Positions 1 through 5,334 of a DNA stretch of 5,334 nt are shown here, piece by piece (position 1 is the stretch's first letter; the number at the start of each line of letters is the position of its first letter). The notes beneath the pieces were generated by a model, which had not been told where the DNA came from, made no database searches, and worked only from the letters and a program-made list of their open reading frames with translations. The DNA is from Sulfurovum sp. (GTDB lineage: Bacteria > Campylobacterota > Campylobacteria > Campylobacterales > Sulfurovaceae), in the NCBI GenBank assembly GCA_015661795.1, contig DQVJ01000249.1, forward strand, positions 1 to 5,334, given 5' to 3'. The position numbers were made by a program, and so were the translations under genes.

Positions 1-336
1 AGTGAAGAACTTAAAACGGAAGCTGCACATAAAGAAGCTTTGGCAGCGGCCAGTGCTTCTTTGGATTATAAATCAGCCCTACAAAGCGACATTGAAACCA
101 TGTATGCAAAACTCATAGAGGCATATACAATTTACAATATATTGGAAAAAGAAACATTACCACAGCTTGAACATATGTTTGAACTGACGCAGGCAAGTAT
201 TCAACAAGGAGGAGATCTCTTTGCATACACAAACTTATTAGAACAGAAACTTGACTTAGAAGAAGAGAGTGTATCGATAAAAGCAGAATATTTTAGAACA
301 CAAGCCAGACTTAAATCACTCACAGGAGAATTATAA
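1..336 (+). CDS. TolC/CusC-family outer-membrane efflux channel, C-terminal part (5' end outside window)
   Basis: The reading frame is open from the first base of the window (Ser-Glu-Glu-Leu...) to TAA at 334-336, giving the last 111 residues of a protein whose start lies upstream. An internal ATG at 100 and a TTG at 52 are not needed as starts because the frame continues through the edge. The sequence is almost entirely heptad-like helix rich in Ala, Glu, Gln and Leu, and ends with a pattern typical of the second repeat of outer-membrane efflux proteins (PF02321): a QQGGDLFAYTNLL turn, then a long helix closing in 'RLKSLTGEL'. Such proteins form the trimeric channel-tunnel across the outer membrane and periplasm. 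The stop overlaps the adaptor start by one base, so the gene is the first visible member of the cusCBA-type operon. The family call is firm. The metal-specific (CusC) role is inferred from the neighbours, because nothing in this fragment sets specificity. Confidence 0.85.
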   Translation, partial: SEELKTEAAHKEALAAASASLDYKSALQSDIETMYAKLIEAYTIYNILEKETLPQLEHMFELTQASIQQGGDLFAYTNLLEQKLDLEEESVSIKAEYFRTQARLKSLTGEL

Positions 337-1463
337 TGTTTAAATATATCACTATAGTAACACTATCATCTTTTATAGTAACACCTTTTCTATTAGCCGA
401 AAATACCATGAAATGTGAAGCAGGGAAATGTTCAACAGGAAACAGTACAACTCAAAAAAAAATACCTACAAAAGATACTGCTTTAAAAGAGTCTAACAAA
501 AAACATACCAAACAAAATAAGCCAACTATTGAACAACTTTTCAATGTACGAACAGTACAAGTGAATACGCTTAGCACTTCAAAATCACAAGAAAACTATG
601 GATATATCGTTGCTCAGGACTCATCCATTGTGGATGTTCTAACATGGTACTCAGGATTTGTTGTAAACCTTTATGCAGATACGCTCTATAAAAAAGTCAA
701 AAAAGGTGAACCTTTAGTAAAAGTATATTCTCCTGAAGTCTATAAAGCAAAGCAAGATTACCTGAACTCATTAAACTACCATGCAAAAATGTCAATGCCA
801 GAAATGTTGAAAAGTGCTGAAATTAAACTCAAACTCTTGGGTGTCAGCAATAAAGAAATACAAGCAATCAAAAAAGAACGTAAAACAGATGCATATACAA
901 CTGTTTATGCACCTATTTCAGGTTGGTTATTTGAAAAGAATATCAATGAAGGTGCCTCATTTACTTCAAAAAAGAGACTTTTTCAAATTGTGAATCTAGA
1001 CAAGGTATGGATGGAAGCAAAAATTTTCCAAGATGAACTCCCCAATGTAGCACAACTAAAGAACTTTGAAGTAAACGTTAAAGGGATTGAAACAAAGTTC
1101 AATGCAGAAAAATTACTTCTATACCCTATGTTGGATACAAAAGAAGCCACTGCAACATTGCGTCTTAGTATAAATAATCCCTTAGGTATTCTTAGACCAG
1201 GCATGTATGCAAAAGTACATGCTAAAGCAGAAAATAAACGCCGTATTGTCATTCCTAGAACAGCTGCTATACGTAAAAGTGGTACTTGGTACGCTTTTCT
1301 AGCTACTGACTTTCAAGGTGAATATGAACCTATAGAAATTGATGTAAGACCTTTAGATAATCAACATTATGAAGTCATTAGCGGTTTAAAGTTGGGTGAC
1401 AATGTAGTCAATAATGCTCTCTTTATGATGGATTCTGATGCACAAATCAATTCAATATACTAG
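336..1463 (+). CDS. cusB: CusB-like periplasmic adaptor (membrane fusion protein) with an N-terminal MKCxxGKC motif
   Basis: The 375-residue protein links the RND pump to the outer-membrane channel. A hydrophobic signal peptide (residues 1-21, ending LLA) precedes mature residues ENTMKCEAGKC, placing a Cys pair (C27, C32) and M25 at the extreme N-terminus. Residues 33-68 are a Lys/Thr/Asn/Gln-rich, probably flexible linker. The adaptor fold follows: first lipoyl half about 95-135 (SGFVVNLYADTLYKKVKKGEPL, then YSPE), a short helical hairpin about 136-185, second lipoyl half about 188-225 (APISGWLFEKNINEGASF), a beta-barrel to about 300 with the RPGMYAKV signature near 287, and a membrane-proximal domain to the end. 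E. coli CusB is about 407 residues, so this is slightly short but complete. The start is supported by AGGAG at 324-328, seven bases before ATG, and by the signal peptide. The CusB-type assignment comes from domain order and the adjacent CusA. The Cys motif is unusual because CusB uses methionines there. Confidence 0.9.
   Translation: MFKYITIVTLSSFIVTPFLLAENTMKCEAGKCSTGNSTTQKKIPTKDTALKESNKKHTKQNKPTIEQLFNVRTVQVNTLSTSKSQENYGYIVAQDSSIVDVLTWYSGFVVNLYADTLYKKVKKGEPLVKVYSPEVYKAKQDYLNSLNYHAKMSMPEMLKSAEIKLKLLGVSNKEIQAIKKERKTDAYTTVYAPISGWLFEKNINEGASFTSKKRLFQIVNLDKVWMEAKIFQDELPNVAQLKNFEVNVKGIETKFNAEKLLLYPMLDTKEATATLRLSINNPLGILRPGMYAKVHAKAENKRRIVIPRTAAIRKSGTWYAFLATDFQGEYEPIEIDVRPLDNQHYEVISGLKLGDNVVNNALFMMDSDAQINSIY
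408..431 (+). repeat. MKCxxGKC motif, adaptor copy
   Basis: These 24 bases encode MKCEAGKC, residues 25-32 of the adaptor, four residues after the predicted signal-peptide cleavage site. They match 4918-4941 in the lipoprotein gene at 23 of 24 positions; the only difference is GGG versus GGA in the Gly codon. The residues after the motif diverge (STGN here, GSSM there), so the similarity is confined to the motif. Its Cys and Met residues suit Cu(I)/Ag(I) coordination, which is inference. Confidence 0.85.
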
Positions 1464-1465
1464 GA
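1462..1465 (+). promoter_or_regulatory. Shine-Dalgarno of the pump gene, overlapping the adaptor stop codon
   Basis: The adaptor stop TAG (1461-1463) forms part of the string TAGGAAA, whose AGGA lies six bases before the pump ATG at 1472. Termination of the adaptor and initiation of the pump therefore share sequence. This supports ATG 1472 as the start and suggests translational coupling. Confidence 0.65.
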
Positions 1466-1471
1466 AAATAA

Positions 1472-4400
1472 ATGATAGAAAATCTTATAGCATTTAGTAT
1501 ACGAAACCGTTTTGTTGTCCTGATGATGACACTTTTTATTATCCTAGGTTCCATATGGGCTATGAAAAATACACCTTTAGATGCCCTACCTGACCTATCT
1601 CCTCCACAAGTTATCGTCCAGATTACATGGAAAGGACAAAGTCCTGAAATTATAGAAGATCAAGGAACCTATCCTTTAGTATCCCAGTTTCTTACTACAT
1701 CAGATATTGAGACAGTGCGTGGGTTTTCTACCTATGAAACTGCATTAATCTATATTATTTTTAAAGAAGGTACTGATCTCTATTGGGCAAGAAGCCGTGT
1801 TTTAGAACAACTGGCATCTGTCCAAAGTCAACTTCCTCCAAATATGGAAGTAACACTCGGTCCAGATGCATCTGGCGTGGGATGGGCTTATGAGTATGCA
1901 TTGACATCCAAAACCAAAACATTAGATGAGTTACGAACCATACAAGATTACTATTATAAATATGCCCTCATGGGAGTGGATGGGGTCAGTGAAGTGGCCA
2001 GTATTGGTGGTTTTGTCCCTACCTATCAAATAACCATTAACAATGATGCCCTGATACAATATAACCTATCTATTGAAGATGTAAGTAAAGTATTAAAAAA
2101 TAACAACAATGACACTGGTGGACGTATTGTCATCCAAAATGGTTATGAATGGATGGTTCAAGCTAAAGGATATATCAAAAACCTAGATGAGATACGAAAA
2201 CTTGTAGTCACAACCAAAGGAGGTATTCCTATTACCCTTGAACAGTTAGGACGCGTAGAACTGGTTCCTGCTGAACGTCGCGGTATGGCTGACCTTAATG
2301 GTGAAGGTGAAGTAGTAGGTGGTATTGTCATGATACGTTACGGTGAAGATGTCTATTCTGCCATTAAACGTATCAAAAAGAAAATGTCTGAACTTCATGT
2401 TGAAGGTGTCAATGTGGTGACCACGTATGACCGTTCTGGTCTCATCGAAAAGGCCGTTCGAACACTTGAAGTCACACTGGTCGAAGAGAGTATTATTGTT
2501 ATCATTATTATTGGTCTATTTTTAATGCATTTTAGATCTACACTTATTATGCTCATTGTATTGCCACTTACCATAGCCTTACCTTTTCTACTTATGAAAC
2601 TGTTTGGGATTGGCTCAAATATAATGTCTCTTGGTGGGATAGCCATTGCTATAGGTGCAATGGTAGATGCCTCTATTGTCATGATTGAAAATGCACATAA
2701 ATTTATACATAAAGAAGAAGAGATCAAAGGTAGAGAACTTACAAATACAGAGCGTATTGCAGTTATTTTAGCCTCATCACAACTTGTAGGTCGCCCTATC
2801 TTCTTTGCTTTAGCCTTGGTTGTGGTATCTTTTTTGCCTATCTTTGCACTTTCGGGACAGGAAGGATTACTGTTTACACCTCTAGCCTTCACAAAAACAT
2901 TTGCTATGACTGCTGGAGCATTACTCTCTGTCACACTGGTACCTGTACTCATGATCTTTTTTGTTAGGGGTAAAATCATCCCTGAATCCAAAAACCCGTT
3001 AAACCGTTTTTTCATTTGGCTTTATCATCCACTTCTCGTGTATGGATTAAAATATAAATATCTTGTTATTTTACTCTCTGTTGGGGCACTTGCATATGCT
3101 GTGCCTCTTTATAAAAATCTAAATTGGGAATTTATGCCTATGCTCAACGAACAAACTGTAATGTATATGCCTGTAACACCTTATGGTATCTCCGTAGATC
3201 AAAGTAAAGTACTCACACAAAAAACAGATAAAATACTGAAGTCTTTTCCAGAAGTAGACACTGTATTTGGAAAAGGTGGACGTGCAAACTCAGCAACTGA
3301 CCCTGCACCACTGGGAATGATTGAAACCATTATTACTTTCAAACCACAAAGTGAATGGAGAGAAGGTATGACACATGAAAAACTTATGGCAGAAATGGAG
3401 AAAGCTTTACAAGTACCAGGGCTCGTTAATTCATGGACATATCCTATCCGTGGACGGATAGATATGCTCCTCTCTGGTATTCGTACCCCTATTGGGATAA
3501 AACTCTATGGTAAAGATGCAGCAGGTCTTCAAAAAGTAGCCCTCAAAATAGAAAGCAAATTACGTGATTTAAAAATCACTCAATCTGTCTTCTCCGATCA
3601 GGCAAGTGCCGGTTTCTTTATAGATATCAATATTGATACAGAAGCTTTACAACGTTATAACATTAGTAAAGACCTTATCCATGAATACACCTCTGCTGCT
3701 ATTGGGGGTAAAAAAATTACTACGATGTACAAAGGATTAGAACGTTACCCTATTGCCTTACGTTTTGAAGAAGAAGAAAGACGTAATCTAGATGACATAC
3801 GTAATATCCAAGTTAAAACACCGCTAGGCTTTGTACCCCTCTCTACTTTTGCTAAGGTAGAATACAGAGAAAGTGGTTCTGTTATTAAATCAGAGATGGC
3901 AACCCCTGTAACCTTTGTCTATATCACTCCACAAATGGGTATATCTGCAACAAAGTATAAAGAAGAGGCAATGAAGGTACTAGAAGATCTAAAACTCCCT
4001 GCTGGTTATTATATTGAATGGGCAGGACAGTCTGAATATCTTGAATCTGCTATGCAAAAGATTATATGGATAGTACCTACAGTATTGCTTGTCATTTTAC
4101 TACTCATATATTTTGCACTTAAACTGGCTATACCCACACTCATTGTCTTCTTTACATTACCTTTTGCACTGCTTGGTGGGTTAATTTATATAGATATACT
4201 AGACTTTAACATGAGTATTGCTGTTATTGTTGGTTTTCTTGCTTTACTAGGAGTTGCCGCTGAAACTGCCATAGTAATGATAGTCTACCTACAAGAATCA
4301 GTAGATGATGCTCGAAGAAAAGAAGGAGATAACTTTAATATTGAGCACCTCAATGATGCTATCTATGTAGGAGCAGTACAAAGGGTACGTCCCAAACTCA

Positions 4401-4600
4401 TGACAGTATTTGCTATCTTGGCGGGTCTCCTTCCTATCATGTATACACATGGTGTAGGTTCAGAGGTCATGCAACGTATCGCTGCACCTATGATAGGAGG
4501 TGTGGTTACTTCTGCTATACTTAGTTTGGTACTCATACCTATATTCTTTGAGCTCTATGAAAAACATCAACTTAAAACATTAATGAAGGAAAGAAAATGA
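1472..4600 (+). CDS. cusA: CusA-like heavy-metal RND pump, Cu(I)/Ag(I) efflux
   Basis: This inner-membrane proton-driven pump (1042 residues; E. coli CusA is about 1047) is full length with the RND repeat architecture: TM1 near 12-32, a periplasmic porter domain, TM2-6 from about 338, TM7 near 528-547, a second porter domain, and TM8-12 from about 862 to 1028. The TM4 signature GGIAIAIGAMVDASIVMIEN is the CusA-type version, not the DFG..DGA form of CzcA Zn/Co/Cd pumps. D399 in it matches the proton-relay Asp405 of CusA, and E931 (GVAAET) and K975 (RVRPK) match Glu939 and Lys984. The three Cu/Ag-binding methionines of CusA (573, 623, 672) have equivalents at M566 (YMP), M616 (PLGMIET) and M665 (RIDMLLSG). 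These alignments are from memory of the E. coli protein. The gene starts 8 bases after the adaptor and overlaps the lipoprotein gene by 4. Cu(I)/Ag(I) specificity is therefore well supported; regulation is not visible. Confidence 0.95.
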   Translation: MIENLIAFSIRNRFVVLMMTLFIILGSIWAMKNTPLDALPDLSPPQVIVQITWKGQSPEIIEDQGTYPLVSQFLTTSDIETVRGFSTYETALIYIIFKEGTDLYWARSRVLEQLASVQSQLPPNMEVTLGPDASGVGWAYEYALTSKTKTLDELRTIQDYYYKYALMGVDGVSEVASIGGFVPTYQITINNDALIQYNLSIEDVSKVLKNNNNDTGGRIVIQNGYEWMVQAKGYIKNLDEIRKLVVTTKGGIPITLEQLGRVELVPAERRGMADLNGEGEVVGGIVMIRYGEDVYSAIKRIKKKMSELHVEGVNVVTTYDRSGLIEKAVRTLEVTLVEESIIVIIIIGLFLMHFRSTLIMLIVLPLTIALPFLLMKLFGIGSNIMSLGGIAIAIGAMVDASIVMIENAHKFIHKEEEIKGRELTNTERIAVILASSQLVGRPIFFALALVVVSFLPIFALSGQEGLLFTPLAFTKTFAMTAGALLSVTLVPVLMIFFVRGKIIPESKNPLNRFFIWLYHPLLVYGLKYKYLVILLSVGALAYAVPLYKNLNWEFMPMLNEQTVMYMPVTPYGISVDQSKVLTQKTDKILKSFPEVDTVFGKGGRANSATDPAPLGMIETIITFKPQSEWREGMTHEKLMAEMEKALQVPGLVNSWTYPIRGRIDMLLSGIRTPIGIKLYGKDAAGLQKVALKIESKLRDLKITQSVFSDQASAGFFIDINIDTEALQRYNISKDLIHEYTSAAIGGKKITTMYKGLERYPIALRFEEEERRNLDDIRNIQVKTPLGFVPLSTFAKVEYRESGSVIKSEMATPVTFVYITPQMGISATKYKEEAMKVLEDLKLPAGYYIEWAGQSEYLESAMQKIIWIVPTVLLVILLLIYFALKLAIPTLIVFFTLPFALLGGLIYIDILDFNMSIAVIVGFLALLGVAAETAIVMIVYLQESVDDARRKEGDNFNIEHLNDAIYVGAVQRVRPKLMTVFAILAGLLPIMYTHGVGSEVMQRIAAPMIGGVVTSAILSLVLIPIFFELYEKHQLKTLMKERK
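4586..4590 (+). promoter_or_regulatory. Shine-Dalgarno of the lipoprotein gene inside the pump gene's last codons, with ATGA overlap
   Basis: AAGGA ends six bases before ATG 4597, and the ATGA at 4597-4600 contains both the lipoprotein start and the pump stop (TGA 4598-4600). This is a classic arrangement for translational coupling. It fixes the start of the small gene and ties its expression to the pump. Confidence 0.7.
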
Positions 4601-4956
4601 AAATAACAATACTAACAACTGCATTGATAGTGCTAACACTACTCACAGGCTGTAATGAGAAAGAGAAAACAAAATCACTAACAGAAGGTGGTATGAAGTG
4701 TGGGCCAGGGAAATGTGGTGCTTCCATGGTTGATGGATCAGCTGTATTGGTAAAAAAGAAAATGAATATTCTCAATCAACTACAAAAAGAGGATAGTAGA
4801 CGGGACTGTGTTCTAAAAGCAACTACTACAAAAAGTCTGTATGATTGTGTACGTGAAAATAAAACTGGTAGACTCAGCACTAAATGTTCTAGTGACAATA
4901 CAAAAAAGAGTGAAGCTATGAAATGTGAAGCAGGAAAATGTGGAAGTAGCATGTAA
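4597..4956 (+). CDS. Small Cys/Met-rich lipoprotein with two MKCxxGKCGxSM motifs, putative copper-binding partner of the efflux pump
   Basis: I do not recognise a named family. The 119-residue protein has a lipoprotein signal peptide with lipobox L-L-T-G-C (lipidated C19), so it should be anchored in a membrane facing the periplasm. After a short charged stretch comes a 12-residue motif MKCGPGKCGASM (33-44), then a Lys/Asp-rich, probably helical middle with C71 and C84 (twelve residues apart, in DCV...DCV contexts) and C97. A second copy, MKCEAGKCGSSM (108-119), forms the exact C-terminus. The mature protein thus has seven cysteines besides the lipidated one, plus motif methionines, a composition suited to soft-metal binding. 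The start is set by the signal peptide, the AAGGA at 4586 and the 4-nt overlap with the pump. Position after a CusA-type pump and sharing of the motif with the adaptor suggest periplasmic Cu(I) capture or delivery, perhaps replacing CusF; this is inference. Alternatives are a thiol-redox or stress role. Confidence 0.9.
   Translation: MKITILTTALIVLTLLTGCNEKEKTKSLTEGGMKCGPGKCGASMVDGSAVLVKKKMNILNQLQKEDSRRDCVLKATTTKSLYDCVRENKTGRLSTKCSSDNTKKSEAMKCEAGKCGSSM
4693..4728 (+). repeat. MKCxxGKCGxSM motif, lipoprotein N-terminal copy
   Basis: This encodes MKCGPGKCGASM (residues 33-44), fourteen residues after the lipidated cysteine. It shares M-K-C-x-x-G-K-C-G-x-S-M with the C-terminal copy at 4918-4953. 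The codons differ more between these two copies than between the C-terminal copy and the adaptor copy, for example AAG versus AAA for Lys and GGG-CCA versus GAA-GCA in the variable pair. Confidence 0.85.
4918..4953 (+). repeat. MKCxxGKCGxSM motif, lipoprotein C-terminal copy
   Basis: This encodes the last twelve residues, MKCEAGKCGSSM, directly before TAA. The first 24 bases match the adaptor copy at 408-431 with one mismatch. Its position at the free C-terminus, mirrored by the adaptor copy at a free N-terminus, suggests a mobile tail able to reach partners. Confidence 0.85.
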
Positions 4957-4980
4957 TACTGAGAAAAATTCTTCTCAGTA
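4957..4980. terminator. Hairpin between convergent genes, candidate bidirectional terminator
   Basis: TACTGAGAA (4957-4965) and TTCTCAGTA (4972-4980) form a perfect 9-bp stem around a 6-base loop. It begins immediately after the lipoprotein stop and lies 17 bases beyond the end of the opposing gene. Neither side is followed by a convincing T tract, and the stem is only moderately GC-rich, so intrinsic termination may be weak. Placement in the only non-coding gap between converging genes is the main support. Confidence 0.5.
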
Positions 4981-4996
4981 ATATGCTATTGGCATG

Positions 4997-5317
4997 TTAA
5001 CAAGCAGGCTCATTCCCAGAATCTGCCCCATATTCATAAACAAACTCAAATAAATTTACTTCCCATTTCTTTTCCCATACTTGGATATTTGGACATAGTT
5101 TTCTTGCTTCTTCTTCCATTTTACCAGCTTTAAAAATCTCTTCCCACTCTTTTTGTTTAAAACTTGCTGCAAACTTGGCACCAGTAAAACCACAGGCCCC
5201 TTTAAGTTTTTTACTAAAAATCTTTTGACCTTTATTAATACTAGCTGCATCAGTGCTTATTGTCAATAACGTTAAGCCAATCAGTGAACCCAATGCTATT
5301 TTAGTTATATTTTTCAT
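4997..5317 (-). CDS. Small secreted three-cysteine protein, resembling c-type cytochrome-like proteins of Campylobacterota but without a CXXCH heme site
   Basis: The 106-residue protein starts at ATG 5317-5315, with AAAGGAAT (5328-5321 on the minus strand) correctly spaced before it. Residues 1-25 form a Sec-type signal peptide (basic start, then hydrophobic LIGLTLLTI, ending TDAAS), so it is periplasmic; no lipobox is present. The mature part begins INKGQKIFSKKLKGACGFTGAKFA, a pattern like the opening helix of a small cytochrome c (G-x-x-IF...C-x-x-C-H-G-x-x-G). However, only the second Cys position (C42) is kept, with Lys39 and Gly43 where the first Cys and His would be. The remainder is charged helix with Trp58, Trp81 and Trp85, plus C75 (LCPN) and a C-terminal SGNEPAC (C106). 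I recall similar proteins in Sulfurimonas-like genomes labelled cytochrome C, but cannot verify this. Heme binding is unlikely as written. The gene is convergent with the efflux operon, so it belongs to a separate transcript whose promoter lies beyond the window. Confidence 0.85.
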   Translation of the reverse strand: MKNITKIALGSLIGLTLLTISTDAASINKGQKIFSKKLKGACGFTGAKFAASFKQKEWEEIFKAGKMEEEARKLCPNIQVWEKKWEVNLFEFVYEYGADSGNEPAC

Positions 5318-5334
5318 TTTATTCCTTTTAATAT

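Noticed and set aside
40..336. Start of a separate 98-residue protein at TTG 40
   Set aside because: The same frame is open back to base 1 and the whole is helix typical of the C-terminal part of an outer-membrane channel, so it is a fragment cut by the window edge, not a short gene.
983..1252. 89-codon open frame on the minus strand inside the adaptor gene
   Set aside because: It is fully antisense to conserved adaptor domains and has no recognisable product.
2395..3015. 206-codon open frame on the minus strand inside the pump gene
   Set aside because: It lies entirely within the well-supported CusA-like coding sequence, and its translation is low-complexity Ser/Ile/Thr with no recognisable domain. 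It is an antisense shadow.
4572..4775. 67-codon open frame on the minus strand across the pump/lipoprotein junction
   Set aside because: It is antisense to two coding regions; the Phe-rich translation reflects the A-rich plus strand and contains no real motif.
4983..4996. T tract to complete an intrinsic terminator after the hairpin at 4957-4980
   Set aside because: The sequence after the stem is mixed (ATGCTATTGGCATG) without a run of T, so only a hairpin with possible terminator function is claimed.
5056..5250. 64-codon open frame on the minus strand in another frame of the small secreted protein gene
   Set aside because: The competing frame has a signal peptide, a good Shine-Dalgarno and a conserved-looking pattern. 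This one is Lys/Val-rich and lies wholly inside it.

Overview
The window is AT-rich and densely packed. It holds the end of a tripartite heavy-metal efflux operon of the CusCBA type (Cu(I)/Ag(I) export), followed by a small Cys/Met-rich lipoprotein gene and a convergent gene for a small secreted protein. The AT-rich codon use, the style of the RND proteins and the small three-cysteine 'cytochrome-like' protein suggest a sulfur-oxidising or related Campylobacterota (formerly Epsilonproteobacteria; Sulfurimonas/Sulfurovum-like). This assignment rests on recognition, not on a search.

Layout: 1-336 (+) is the 3' end of a TolC/CusC-type outer-membrane channel gene, cut by the window edge. 336-1463 (+) is the CusB-like periplasmic adaptor. 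1472-4600 (+) is a full-length CusA-like RND pump. 4597-4956 (+) is a 119-residue lipoprotein. These four genes overlap or nearly touch (1-nt overlap, 8-nt gap, 4-nt ATGA overlap), so they are almost certainly one transcript read in the order channel, adaptor, pump, lipoprotein. A 9-bp hairpin at 4957-4980 separates them from the convergent minus-strand gene at 5317-4997. No gene-free stretch exceeds about 40 bases.

How the genes should work together: the pump has the three methionines that bind Cu(I)/Ag(I) in E. coli CusA (here M566, M616, M665) and the proton-relay residues (D399, E931, K975). It would therefore take Cu(I) or Ag(I) from the periplasm or membrane and pass it through the adaptor-sealed channel. 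No CusF-like chaperone is visible, although the region upstream of the window cannot be seen.

The most notable signal is a shared short motif, M-K-C-x-x-G-K-C. It occurs once at the extreme N-terminus of the mature adaptor and twice in the lipoprotein, near the lipid anchor and as the last 12 residues. The adaptor copy and the C-terminal lipoprotein copy agree at 23 of 24 nucleotides. The motif lies where CusB carries its N-terminal methionine metal site, so I propose that it is a Cu(I)-handling module shared between adaptor and lipoprotein, with the lipoprotein standing in for CusF. It also resembles the EGKCG-type motifs of copper-binding peptides modified by MNIO (DUF692) enzymes, but no such enzyme is encoded in this window.
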